From Cichorium intybus (taxonomy: Eukaryota; Streptophyta; Magnoliopsida; Asterales; Asteraceae): a DNA stretch of 64,000 bases. Of this stretch, positions 1 through 10,185 are shown piece by piece. How positions within the stretch are numbered: position 1 is the first letter of the stretch; the number at the start of each line of letters is the position of its first letter. The notes beneath the pieces are model-generated. The model ran no database searches, was not told the origin of the DNA, and saw only the letters and a program-made list of their open reading frames with translations. The stretch is from the NCBI GenBank assembly GCA_023525715.1, contig CM042013.1, positions 80,372,494-80,436,493 on the forward strand, written 5' to 3'. Made by a program: the position numbers and the translations under genes.

Positions 1-239
1 CTAATCTAGCTTGCTTACTGAAATCAGAAGTAAAATTCAGAAACAGAAACAAACAAGATCAATCTCAAAAGCATAAAGCATCCAAACATCCAAAAATACC
101 AAAAACATCAATAAACATGTAACCGAATGATTAATTGCATAAAACTCAGATCCAAAGTATCCACAACATATATGATACTAAATCACCAAGAATAGGGCTC
201 AACAACGACTAAAATATTTGATATTACTAGGCGTTATCA
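1..239 (-). repeat. Athila-like (family B) LTR fragment, internally deleted
   Basis: This stretch matches the LTR at 19153-20356 in the same orientation. It runs from the block found there near 19391 to the terminal ...gcgttatca. The part of the LTR that would hold the TATA box and the CG-rich repeats is missing: sequence like that at 19780 joins directly to sequence like that at 20275 around positions 157-165. It is therefore a promoterless LTR remnant. Seven bases resembling the start of the family's internal region (240-246) follow before a copia LTR begins. Confidence 0.8.
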
Positions 240-246
240 AACACCG

Positions 247-653
247 TGTTGGGAATTAATTTTAGTTTGGTTTAGTCTTTTATTTATAAGGGACTAAAAT
301 TGTAAAACATTATAGTTTGGGTTTTATTTGGAAATTCGGTGTGGACCGAACAACACTAGGTTGTTCAACTTTGGCCCTTGTAGTCCACGTCATTTTGGGC
401 TTGTGGATTAGTCCATGGGCTAGGTCAGTAGAGTTTTTAGGCCTAGAGTATTTAAATGAAAAATGACATCATTTGTGGGTTGATTGCCTTGGAGAGTGTG
501 CTAAGCAAGAGAGAGAAACCTTTGAATGTTCTTGGCAATCAACAACTTATGTACTAGACTATTCAATATAGTGTGCATTGAAGTTGATAAATCTCCTTGT
601 TCTTGATTGTTTGATTGATATCTTTGTGATCTTGAGTGTATTTGGGACCCACA
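247..653 (+). repeat. 5' LTR of copia element D
   Basis: It begins tgttgggaatt and ends gggacccaca, so it has the TG...CA termini of an LTR, directly before a primer binding site. It aligns along its length with the C2 LTRs (43688-44103 and 52229-52644, reverse complement), including the ...aattaattttagttt start and the run through ...ttatgtactagac. Confidence 0.82.
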
Positions 654-655
654 AT

Positions 656-667
656 TGGTGTCAGAGC
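656..667 (+). other. Primer binding site (tRNA-iMet type) of element D
   Basis: The sequence tggtgtcagagc lies two bases after the LTR. It differs by one base from the canonical tggtatcagagc that pairs with the 3' end of initiator tRNA-Met. The canonical word is present at the matching site of C2 (52215-52226, reverse strand). Confidence 0.75.
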
Positions 668-1228
668 TTGTTTTTTATATCAATCATCTTTTGTTCTTGG
701 AGATTTGTGAGTTTTTGGACTGTTTTTCATGTTTTTGAGGTTGTGTTCTTGGTGTTCTTCATTGATCTTCAAGCAAAATCCTTTAAAATCCTGTTTTTGA
801 TCCAAAATGGTGTTTTTCGGATCTGTTTTGGCGTGTTTTTAGTTATTCGGTTACCCTTGGTGTGGGTTATTCGATGGCACAAGAAAGGATTAGGGTTTTT
901 CTTTGGGTTAATCGGTTGGAGGCTAGGTTTTCTTGGGTTAATCGGCGGCTGCATTATTCTTTAGGGTTTAGTGTTAGTTGTTCGGTGTGGCTCCCGGAAG
1001 GTTCTTGGCGGCAGAAGGAATCTTAGGGTTTTTGGGTGTTGTTCGGCGGCTGCCTTGTTGTGCTAGGGTTTTTGCTTGGTTTTTCGGTCCAGTTAATGTG
1101 CTACTCGGGCGGCCCATCTTAATTGTTTGGTGTGCACAGTTGTTTGGTCGTTGTCTATAGCTCGGTTTTTATCTTTTCTCGGTCCAGCAAGCTGGTGGTT
1201 TGGTGGCCAAAGTTTGTTTTTCGGTTGG

Positions 1229-2698
1229 TGTAATGCCCGGTTTCTCAATCTTAGAATACACCAAAAGAATTTATCAAATACAAGTCTTATATTGGTGTAA
1301 ACCAAAAGATGAGTAACTAGTTACAAAGTTGCATGAAAAGCCTAGTTTAAGTAATAACCATATACAATAAGTATTATAAGTTTTACAAAAAAACTGGGAC
1401 AACTGAAAGTTCAAACAACAATTCCATTCCAAAGTCCAAGGTCCATTCCAGCTATCCCTCCATGATATGTTTTCCATGACCTGCACTACCAGAACCTAAC
1501 ACAGACAACAATAACAAACATATTATCAGCTTCAATAGCTCAGTGAGTAATTAGAGAATAACTTGGTTATATAATCCAACTTCTCTTTCAAGTGAATCTA
1601 AATTGACCATCTCAGTCTTTAGTGTATCTCATACACTGTTATTCTTTAATTTAAATACTCAAACCTTGATTTACTCAATCAATCTAATATGATATATCTT
1701 TAATCTGCAACAAAAATCTCAACAATATATAATTTATTTAACAATAACTACTCACCTGAAGTTGAATCGATACGTGGAACTCCAGAACCTCATGCTTGAT
1801 CCTATCTAGCTTTAGCTGTAACACAATAGCTATATTTCAATACTCAATTTTCTCAATAACCTCAATCACAATTTCCATCAACAATAAATCCAGAAATTAG
1901 CATCATATAGTGAAGTGATAATCAATCTATAACAAAATCACTCTAGTTATACTCTTATTTCACTACTTTGACCCATTCAAGATCAAAATACCACAACAAG
2001 TATTTCACTAACTTGAATCTAGGATTTAAACTCTTTATAGGCTTGCTAATCTAACAATTTGGCTCTAACCTCATCAATTCACAGGTGGGTCATCGGGACC
2101 ACAAGGAACTACCCCAAATCAAACCATCCAACGGTTGAAACGACATAAAAATCGAAGAGGTTTACCTTTCAAGCTCCAAGTATGAATCCCTAGCTTCAAT
2201 TCGTGAAGATTAGACTTAAATCTCGACTTAGAAGGCTTAGGAATCGATTTCTAGGGTTTGAAGAGGGTTTGGCTCGAAATGGGTTTTATCCTAAATGAAT
2301 GGAAATTTGCACATTAAAAATGCCCTGTACCCGTAACCCGACCCGGGCTGTCAAACCCGCCCCGGGTTTTGTTCTGCAAAATACCGTTTTTTGATTCAAG
2401 GCTCCACACGGTCCGGTTCCTCCAACCTGACCCGGGTTTTGTCGAACACGACCCGGGTTCCTTAACACGACCCGGGTTACTGTTTTTCCACTTCCCATTT
2501 TAGCCCAACTCGACCCGTATCATAAAACTTGACCCGGTTTGACTTTTCAAGAACTTAAGTTGTTTCTTTTACCCTTTTTAGCATCCTACTTTTCTTAGAT
2601 GGGGTTTTATACTTCCTAACTCATATTTAAACTTATTTAATCTCAAGTATATTATAATTAACTCAACTCTACTGTAAATTTAAAGTTACGGTATGACA
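1229..2698 (-). repeat. 3' LTR of gypsy element A
   Basis: About 1.47 kb running from tgtaatgcccgg on the left to ...ggtatgaca on the right. In sense orientation it starts TGTCATACC and ends CCGGGCATTACA. Its left 120 bases recur at 7468-7592, confirming LTR identity. The region around 2330-2480 repeats CCCGGGTT-type words (gacccgggtt, cccgggtttt), a small GC-rich patch in otherwise AT-rich DNA. Confidence 0.88.
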
Positions 2699-3939
2699 AA
2701 TTCTTACCCCCTTCAAAAGATTCCGTCCTCGGAATCTCTCGAAATAAAAAGGGATATTTTGACCGCATCTCTTCCTCGGCTTCCAAAGTGACAACCGGTC
2801 CTCCATGATGTCGCCATTGTACTTTGACCACAACAATTTCTTTATTTCGCAACTTCTTGATCTTTTTGTCTAAGATTCGTTCCGGCATCTCTTGATATCT
2901 CAATTTCTCGTCTAATTGAACTCCGGCCAAAGGTACTCGAGTGGACTCATCATACAATGTTTTTCTAAGGTGTGACACATGGAATACATTGTGGATACCT
3001 CGCAATTCATCAGGAAGTTCAAGCTTGTACGCAACTGCTCCAATTTTCTAATGGCTTCCTCCTCTTATCTGTATATTGTTTCTGACGGTTTTGGACTATC
3101 CGTATATGTTCACGGATACTTTGTATCTTTTATTCAGTTTTGGCTATAATTTCTGGTCCCGCCAATGGTTTCTCTCCAGCCTCTGTCCAGCAAGTTGGCG
3201 TTCGACACGGTGCACCGTACAAGGCTTCAAAAGGTGCCATCTGTATACTGGAGTGATAAGTGTTGTTATAGGCAAACTCTACTAAAGGCAAATGATCCTC
3301 CCAACTACCTCCAAAATCAATTATGCAAGCTCGTAACATATCTTCAAGTGTTTGTATCGTCCTTTCCGACTGTCCATCTGTCTAGGGATGATACGCGGTA
3401 CTCAACAGGGCTTTAGTACCAAAATGCTTCTGAAAACTCTGCCAAAAATGTGAATTAAAACGACTGTCTCTATCAGAAATTATTGAAGTTGGCACTCCAT
3501 ATCGTCTCACTATTTCTCTGGTATAGATTTTGACACTTGATATCTTCTCTGATTGGAATGAAATGAGCCGACTTCATCAATTTGTCAACAATAACCCATA
3601 TAGAATCATACCCTCGAGGAGTCCGAGGCAACTTTGTGATGAAATCCATAGTGACTTCATCCCACTTCTTCATTGGTACAGGTAACGGTTGTACTGGCCT
3701 ATACGGTTTCTGATGATTGGCTTTTACTTGAAGACATGTCAAGCAATTCTCCACAAGCGTCCCACATCTCGCTTCATACCGGGCCACCAGTAGTACGGGT
3801 TTAGAGTATGATACATTCGCGTACTACCTGGATGGCTGGATGAACCGAATATCTGGTACAGTGAGCATCCTCTAGCAACAACTGTCTCGCCTCGCCATAT
3901 TTCGGAACTCAAACCCGCTCTTGAAAGGTTTTGATTCAT
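2658..3939 (-). pseudogene. Integrase with chromodomain-like tail (gypsy A), decayed
   Basis: Three readable blocks in different frames make up the domain. The zinc-binding segment and start of the core lie at 3939-3473, with the first catalytic Asp in VTMDFITKLP and the following WVIVD...SAHF motif. The second core block is at 3416-3130, with the ...EDMLRACIIDFGGSW region and ALYGAPCRTP. The C-terminal block is at 3005-2658, with NVFHVSHLRK, then ILDKKIKKLRNK and VKVQWRHHGG...EEEMRSKYPFLF. The last segment is the usual position and pattern of a chromodomain in Tekay/Del chromoviruses. The usual aromatic in the ATWE motif is not seen (VVTLEAEEE instead). Frame changes and stops separate the blocks. 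Confidence 0.87.
2699..2718 (-). other. Polypurine tract of gypsy element A
   Basis: On the minus strand the sequence just before the 3' LTR reads gaagggggtaagaa, the purine-rich primer for plus-strand DNA synthesis. It lies directly between the end of the integrase frame and the LTR. Confidence 0.75.
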
Positions 3940-3977
3940 TGCGCATTTTCTACTAATTTATCCACATAGCGAATCAT

Positions 3978-4487
3978 TCATTCTTTATTTAGATCATTAG
4001 CCTCTCTTTGACATCTGTGTATCACCTCTGGCAATCGACTGACAACTCCCATTCGAGCCGATACAACTCGAATAGGCGATTTTTTACGACTCATTGCATC
4101 CGCTACCACGTTAGCTTTACCGGGATGGTAAAGTATTTCACAATCATAATCTTTTAGCAAATCCATCCACCGTCTTTGTCTCATATTTAACTCCTTTTGA
4201 TCGAACAGGTACTTCAGACTTTTGTGATCTGTGTAAATCTGAAACCGCACACCATAAAGATAGTGTCGCCACATCTTTAACGCAAAAATTATCGCTGCCA
4301 ATTCCAAATCGTGTACCGGATAAGCTTTATCGTGTGGTTTAAGTTGTCGGGATGTATAAGCAATTACACGTCCTCTTTGCATTAATACACATCTGAGACT
4401 ACTTAAGGAGGCATCGCTATAGAGAACAAAGTCTTCCCCTCCTTGTGGTAATGCTAACACCAGAGCTTTACAAAAACCATATCTCAA
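3978..4487 (-). pseudogene. RNase H domain (gypsy A)
   Basis: A 169-residue open stretch carries RNase H motifs in order: SDAS (first Asp), the HDLELAAIIFALK Glu helix, YTDHKSL (third acidic residue) and NVVADAMSR (last Asp). The family enzyme degrades RNA in the RNA:DNA hybrid during reverse transcription inside virus-like particles. It follows RT after a frameshift near 4612, so it could not be made as one protein with RT. It ends in a stop just before the integrase linker. Confidence 0.88.
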
Positions 4488-4543
4488 CTGTTCAAAAGCT
4501 GAATGTTGCGCCTCAGCCTAGCTAAACTTCTCTGTCTTCTTTG

Positions 4544-5530
4544 TCAGTTTGGTTTGGGGTGTAGCGATTCGAGAAAAGTTTTCAACGAATCGCGATAATA
4601 ACCCGCTAATCCCAAGAAACTACGAACCTCCATCGGACTCTTTGGTGGCTCCCAACTCATCACAGCTTCGATCTTTTCCGGATCCACTTTTATACGATCT
4701 TTATTTATCACATGGCCGAGAAATTGGATTTCCCGTAACCAAAACTCACACTTTGAAAATTTTGCATATAACTTTTCCTTACGAAGAAGATCCAACGTTT
4801 GTTGTAAATGGAATCTATGCTCGTCTCGACTCTTTGAGTAAATCAAAATATCGTCGATAAATACAATTACGAATTTATCGAGAAAGGGACGACAAATTCA
4901 ATTCATCAAATCCATAAAAGCGGCCGGAGCATTAGTCAAACCAAATGGCATAACTAAAAACTCGTAATGGCCATACCTCGTACGAAAAGCCGTTTTCGGA
5001 ATATCAACTTCTTGTACTCTCAACTGGTGATAACCGGATCTCAAATCAATCTTCGAAAAATACGTAGCTCCGTGTAGTTGGTCAAACAAATCATCAATCC
5101 TCGGCAACGGGTAACGATTCTTTATAGTAATCTTGTTGAGCTCCCGATAATCTATACACATTCTCATAGAACCATCTTTCTTTTTCATGAAAAGTATAGG
5201 CGCACCCTATGGAGATGAACTCGGACGAATGAATCCAAGTTCCAATAACTCTTGCAACTGTCTCTTTAATTCCTCCATCTCGGAAGGTGCCAACCGATAA
5301 GGTGGTTGAGCTATCGGCTTTGCTCCGGGTATAACATCGATCACAAACTCAACTTGCCGACTCTGTGGTAAGCCTAGAAGATCATCTGGAAATACATCGG
5401 GATAATCACCAACCACTTCTACCTCTTCAATTTTGGAATGTTTTGATTCAGCACAAATTACATGTGCCATAATCAATTCACCTCCTCTTTCCATATATCT
5501 TCTAGCCGTTGCTAATGATACTATCGGCAC
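4544..5530 (-). pseudogene. Reverse transcriptase (gypsy A), interrupted by stops
   Basis: Three collinear, in-frame blocks (5530-5207, 5188-4898, 4846-4544) give a typical gypsy RT. Visible motifs are MKKKDGSMRMCIDYRELN, PLPRIDDLFDQL, FSKIDLRSGYHQ, the catalytic FIDDI with one base of each side readable across a stop, and FLGLAGYYR at the end. Stops sit where the family usually has Trp (the SPWGAP position) and Arg (the LMNR position). Both fit single C-to-T type changes. A frameshift follows the last block. Confidence 0.9.
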
Positions 5531-5556
5531 CTTTCGGGAACGTCGTTTATGTTGGA

Positions 5557-5997
5557 TTAGGTAAAACCTTTCAGTTTACCCCGTATCAAAATTCGGGAAC
5601 CACTCGGCGTTTTTATTGAAAGTGTTTTCTCATGACAATCCAATTGACCTCTATTATTATCGATCCAATCCATCCCGACTATCACATCAAACTCATGATT
5701 AGTGATCGGCTTTAGATCAATAAGATACGCAATCCCATAGATCTCAAGCCGACACTGCTCATAATGACTCTTTACAAAAACAAATCTCCCATCTGCAACA
5801 TCTACTATCACTTTTTCACGCAAATCGACTAACGAGATATCTAGCTTAGAAGTAAAGGACACCGATATAAAAGACACAGATGCGCCAGAATCAAAAAGTA
5901 CTCGCGCTTGACAAGACTTCAAGCTAAAAATACATGTGATAACGTCGGTTTGATCTCGAGCCTCATCAACGGTCAGCTGAAAAGCTCTCGTTTTCAC
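5557..5997 (-). pseudogene. Aspartic protease (gypsy A)
   Basis: The protease active site VLFDSGAS is present at about residues 34-41 of the open stretch, followed by FISVSF and the VIVGMDW motif near residue 110. This is the retropepsin that cuts the Gag-Pol polyprotein. It is in frame with gag: 20 codons separate the gag stop at 6058 from this block. The original product was probably one continuous polyprotein, now broken by a TAA. It ends in a stop before RT. Confidence 0.87.
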
Positions 5998-6057
5998 ATG
6001 TCTGCCACTTCTGTCTCTCCGCTCGTCTCGATCTCGACCTCCTCCTCGTCCGGTCTT

Positions 6058-7230
6058 TTAGAAATCTTTCTGAGATTCAGACTTCATTTTTGGGCAATCG
6101 GGACGAATATGTCCGCTTTCTCCACAGTTAAAACATACAGGACGGCTTTCGGTACACTGTCGGGCCATATGTCCCGTCTTCCCGCATTGAAAACAAACTG
6201 ATGGTGGAGTAGGGGAATCGCAGTCCCCCGTATGTTTTCGTCGACATTTCTTACACCACCTCTCCTCGTTCTTCTTCGACTCTCCACGTAATTGAAAACC
6301 CGTGTTAGTCGATTTCTGTGTATTATCTCTAACTCTACTATCCCATTTTCTTTTTGACCCCGCACTTTCTCTTTCGATTCTCCTATCCTCTTCTTGTCTC
6401 TGTAATTCCGTCTCCCTCGTTCTTGCCGCCTCTGCAACTTGTTGATATGTATTATACTTGGAACCTTGCAAAAACTCCCGAATCTGGGTCTTTAAACCCC
6501 ACATGTAACGATCCATTCTGCGTTCTTCAGCATCTACTTGATGATGCGTGAATCTCGCCTTCTCGTTAAAATCTAGTGTATATTGTTGTACCGTTCTCGA
6601 CCCTTGTTGTAATTTCAAGAACTCCTCTTCTATACCCTTCATGGCATTATTAGAACAATAATGTTCCATGAATTTCAATTTAAACTGTTCCCAACTCAAC
6701 GTAAGCGCCAGGCTTTCTCCAACTTCCATGCACGTATTCTCCCACCAAAACTGGGCATCCTCTTTCAGTAAGTTTGTTGCAAATTCAACCTTATCAGTCT
6801 CATCGCATTTACTCGTACGAAACGTCTTTTCAACGTGTGTCAGCCAATTTATGGCTGCTATAGGATCATCCTTCCCATAGAAGTCATACGGTTTGCACTT
6901 TTGAAAAACATCATAAGTGCATTTTCTCACCTTCTCTGGTACTCTGGCTCCACTCATCTCAGTAAAGATCTCCCCACGATCCTCCCTTTGCTCAGGTTGA
7001 ACCGGTGGTTGTCCCGAAGGACCTCCAGTTGTAGCCTCCGCCTAAGGCTTTAAATAAGTAGGTAACATATCTTTAAGCACCTTGACTACCTCAGCCGCAA
7101 TCATGGCTTGCATATTACTCGGTGTTTCGGGAGGTCGCTCTCCCTCGAATTGATGCTCTCCTCCTGAATCTCGTGATCCCGATTGATCTCTTGCTGGACC
7201 ACCTTGTTTTTTTTCTTTTCCAGTGCTCAT
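6058..7230 (-). pseudogene. Gag with two CCHC zinc knuckles (gypsy A)
   Basis: The likely start is the Met at 7230 (MSTGKEKKQGG), because reading continues in frame through one stop at 7042 into the main block at 6957-6058. That block has a retrotransposon gag domain (WLTHVEKTF, AQFWWENTC, WEQFKLKFMEHY, LQQGSRTVQQYTLDF). It then has an Arg/Glu-rich linker and two nucleic-acid-binding knuckles, CFQCGKTGHMARQC and CFNCGESGHIRPDC. Gag would form the particle shell and bind element RNA. The stop at the end (KDF then TAA) lies in what seems to be a continuous gag-pol frame. Confidence 0.88.
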
Positions 7231-7452
7231 TTCAACTGAAAAAGAAAATCAACTCATTTAACAATCACCACCATAATACTCAATATGGTGTACAATCAAC
7301 TCAATTTGTATGTCACCATAATACTCAATATGGTTACATAATCAACTCAATTAATACACCGTGAGGGATAGCTACTCGGGACCCTTTGGGACCTCTCCAT
7401 CTCATTGGTTTAAGTCTAAACCAATCTCAAGGTTTAATTCCCTTAAACCACA

Positions 7453-7464
7453 GCTCTGATACCA
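7453..7464 (-). other. Primer binding site (tRNA-iMet type) of gypsy A
   Basis: On the minus strand it reads tggtatcagagc, an exact match to the initiator tRNA-Met complement, three bases from the 5' LTR edge at 7468. Confidence 0.88.
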
Positions 7465-7467
7465 ACT

Positions 7468-7592
7468 TGTAATGCCCGGTTTCTCAATTTTAGAATACAC
7501 CAAAAAAATTTATCAAATACAAGTCTTATATTGGTGTAAACCCAAAAGATGAGTAACTAGTTACAAAGTTGCATCAAAAGCCTAGTTTAAGT
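7468..7592 (-). repeat. Truncated 5' LTR of gypsy A
   Basis: It matches the first 120 or so bases of the left LTR (from 1229) with only a few differences, then stops at the shared ...agtttaag. More than 90% of the LTR, including its promoter, is missing. What follows is duplicated and foreign sequence, so the break looks like an end-joining event. Confidence 0.87.
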
Positions 7593-7656
7593 TGCATCAA
7601 AAGATCCAACATTTGTTGTAAATGGAATCTATGCTCGTCTCGGCTCTTTGAGTAAA
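7593..7656 (-). other. Filler DNA: duplicated LTR end plus copied RT fragment
   Basis: The 13-base word gttgcatcaaaag occurs at 7568-7580 and again at 7591-7603. It is followed by about 56 bases (7601-7656) that match 4787-4842 of gypsy A's RT, with a few substitutions. The Athila-like sequence then begins. This is the signature of a break repaired with short copied inserts. The reading frame runs through the join (62 residues ending at 7574) but I do not regard it as a gene. Confidence 0.78.
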
Positions 7657-7966
7657 CCATCGTTGCCAGCAACTTTTCACGATCCTCCCGAGGCATCATC
7701 TTATTCATCTCGGGTGCAAAATTGTGAACCATCGTTGCCAGCAATGAGGTGAGTTGCATCATCTGATCGCTGAATTGGCTAATGCAATACTGCTGTGCAT
7801 CCAGGAGCTGGAAGACTTTCGCCTCCCTACACCGGGCATCCTTTTCGTATCACTGATGTTTTAATTCCATCATTTCCATCATGTCAAGCAGCTGTACCTT
7901 TTCAATGGTTGATAGCGGATGTTCTTTTGTTTCCCTTAAAATTTCTTCTTTTCCGCCTTCACCTGC

Positions 7967-8707
7967 TCATGTCCATATGTTTCCTTTATCTCTGGTTCCT
8001 GGCTCCATCAGCGGATTGCTACTCCAATACTTATCATCATACCCTTGTGGTAGAGATATGGGACTCCCAAACATATTTACCCTTCGTTTCCTCGTCCCAA
8101 AGGAGATATCCAGATCTCCGGTCTTACAATCTATAAGAACACCGGCTGTAGCCAAAAATGGGCTTCCCAGGATCAGCGCGGGCGCGTCCTCCAAACTCTC
8201 ATATTCCATGACTAAGAAATCCACGGGGTAAAAGAAATCACCAACTTTCACTATCAAATTTGTTAATTTGCCCCTTGAAACCTTAGTTGACTGATCGACC
8301 AGCTGTAATACTGTCTTTGCTGGCTCTAACTCCTCATTCTTGTATTTGTCGTACAAGTATCCTGGTAACACGTTAACACTTGCCCCCAAATCAAGCAAGG
8401 TGTTCCTAATAACCACATGTTCTACCGTGACAGTAATCAACGACGATCTAGGATCTTTTTCCTTCTTAGGCAATGTCCCCAACAATGCCTCACTTGCTTT
8501 AATTGTCAACCTCACCATATCAGGTGTGGGAGTCTTGCTCTTTCCATTTTTCTCACACATCTCCTGAAGAATTCTGGTATCTTCAGGAGCGTTCTTTAGC
8601 TCATCCCGTAAGGGTTGATTTATTGATGGCCCAGTTGATTTGTTTAGCACTTCCTGCTTCTTTTTTGCTTTCTTGTCCTTCTTTCTTTGTTTAATGCCAG
8701 CCACCAT
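7967..8707 (-). pseudogene. Athila/Tat-type aspartic protease (B0)
   Basis: A 246-residue open stretch is almost collinear with the protease of B1. It has a basic start (IKQRKKDKKAKKKQ), PDMVRLTIKASEALLG, then the active-site motif LLDLGASVNVLP, and later FLVMEYESLEDAPALILG. The DLGAS form of the retropepsin D-S/T-G-A signature is usual in Athila and Tat elements. Its N-terminal linker continues to about 8930 with stops. Downstream sequence continues to about 7657. It would cleave Gag-Pol, but no RT, RNase H or integrase follows it. Confidence 0.85.
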
Positions 8708-9406
8708 TGGCTGCTCCTCCTCTTGGACCTCCTTGTCCTCTTGATTTTGAGTTTCCTTCTCAACTTGGATCTCTTCCTCTTCCTTATCTTTCTCTTCTTC
8801 AACCTTAACTTATTCTCCATCTTTACTCTTCCCTTCAACCTCAGCTTCATCTTCATATCCTAGTAAGTCTTCTACAATCACCTTCCTCCATTCGGCCTCG
8901 ACGGCATTCACGTGCTCCTTCCTACCCGTTGAGTATGGTCTGGGTTGATTTCCATAGTACTAGGCAACTTTCCATTGTCCCTCTTTCTTTGATCCTCAGC
9001 CATCTGAGCGATCTACCTCTCCATGTTGGCGATGGCCTTGGCATTAGCCTGGGATTATTGCTGAGTGGTGTTGAACATTTTATACATCTTTGCAGTCAAA
9101 TCTTCTTGGCTTCCTGGGACATTGTTATTATTAACTGGCCCTCTGTTGTTGTTGCTGCTCCCACTTAAATTGCTATTGTTTGCAGGTTGGAATTGCCTGG
9201 GCGGATTGGACGCCTACCCTTGATAGTTATTCTACCTTTGATTGTTGAAATTTTGAGAACCCTGGTTGTATGGTCTGTAAGGTCGTCCATTATTGTACTG
9301 CCCTTGACCTTGACCGAAAACCTGATTCGTCTCCGGGGTCCTATGTCCTTGCTGGCCTCCCTGTTGCTGATTTTGAGGCTCGTTCTGTAAGGTAGACATT
9401 AACCTA

Positions 9407-10185
9407 TCAATCTGTGTCTGCCCCTACCGCAGCAGCTGTGCTCACCGGCTTCCTAGTGGAAAAATTCGCTTTTGATCCATTGCTAAGCTGTTCCAGAAAT
9501 TGCCACGCCTCATCGGGATCTTGCATCATGATGGTACCACTGGATGATGTGTTGATCATTGCTTGGTTCGTTTCATTCACCCCTTCAAAAAATAACCGTA
9601 ATAACTGCCACTTCGGAATGTCGTGGTGACGGCAAGAGCGCATCAATTCCTTCAAACGATCCCAAGCCTCGTGAAATGCCTCACCGGGCTTCTGCTGAAA
9701 ACCTTGGATGGCTCGCCTAATCTCTGTACTTTTACTCGCCGGGTAGAACTCTTGTAGAAACTTAGCCTTCAGCTGCTCCCATGTGGTGATACTGTTAGAG
9801 TGAAGAGATGTAAACCAGTACTTCGCTTTGTCTTTTAAAGTGAATGCGAACAACCTCAACCTAAAGATGTTCTTATTTGTGTTCCTAGGGGTATTGGCAT
9901 TCGCTATAGCTATGAACTCATACAAATGATTATATGGATCATCCTGTTTATAACCCCTAAACTCAGGAAATATACCTAAAAGTTGTAGCCTAATTTCTGC
10001 GTGAGTGTCTACATTATCGGGAATATAAATAGGCGATGAATCGTCATACTCCCGCGGTTGGAAGTACCATGCAACCGACTGCCCTCTTGGTTGTGTAAAG
10101 TATAAAGGTTGAACAAAGTTACAGTCATGGTGATGATTATTGTTGTACCCTTGTTGACCTTGTGGTTGTTGATGTAGTTGCTGTA
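9407..10185 (-). pseudogene. Athila-type Gag core (B0), 5' truncated
   Basis: The frame is open from 9407 up to the LTR junction at 10185, beyond the first Met at 9925. It therefore enters from the missing 5' part. It holds a retrotransposon gag domain: IYIPDNVDTHAEIRLQLLG, FRLRLFAFTLKDKAKYWF, TWEQLKAKFLQEFYP, GEAFHEAWDRLKELMRSC, then a conserved TRKP tail. This is the capsid-like part of the polyprotein. The Gln/Asn-rich continuation (8930-9400) is degraded by stops. Confidence 0.85.

Larger units (their letters stand above)
247..1228 (+). mobile_element. Copia element D, 5' LTR plus leader only
   Basis: A plus-strand copia LTR (247-653) is followed by a tRNA-Met-type primer binding site and about 560 bp of untranslated leader. 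The LTR and leader match element C2 (reverse complement of 51540-52644), including the repeated TTGTTCGG/TTACTCGG-type words in the leader. Long reading frames here (for example 578-964) show no Gag signature and I do not call them genes. The leader stops where gypsy element A begins at 1229. No gag or pol of this copy is seen in the window. Confidence 0.8.
1229..7592 (-). mobile_element. Ty3/gypsy element A, chromovirus (Tekay/Del-like), decayed
   Basis: Read on the minus strand, the order is truncated 5' LTR, PBS, gag with two zinc knuckles, aspartic protease, RT, RNase H, integrase with chromodomain-like tail, PPT, 3' LTR. This protease-RT-RH-integrase order defines Ty3/gypsy, and the C-terminal chromodomain-like segment points to a chromovirus. 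The element interrupts the leader of copia D. Its right end is not intact: only about 125 bp of the 5' LTR remains before a scrambled junction, so no target duplication can be read. Many stops and at least one frameshift make it inactive. Confidence 0.9.
7657..10185 (-). mobile_element. Athila-like family B, internal region B0 (gag and protease)
   Basis: The minus-strand sense order from right is gag core, Gln/Asn-rich linker, Glu/Lys-rich linker, protease. It is cut on its 3' side by the filler junction near 7657. On its 5' side an LTR joins directly at 10186, which removes the PBS, leader and gag N-terminus. The protease part is collinear with 14277-15338. B0 keeps the gag core that B1 has lost, so the two units have complementary deletions. 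Confidence 0.83.

Noticed and set aside
578..964. 128-residue plus-strand open frame
   Set aside because: It lies across the LTR end, PBS and leader of copia D, is Phe/Leu/Val-rich from T-rich DNA, and matches no family. It is a chance frame.
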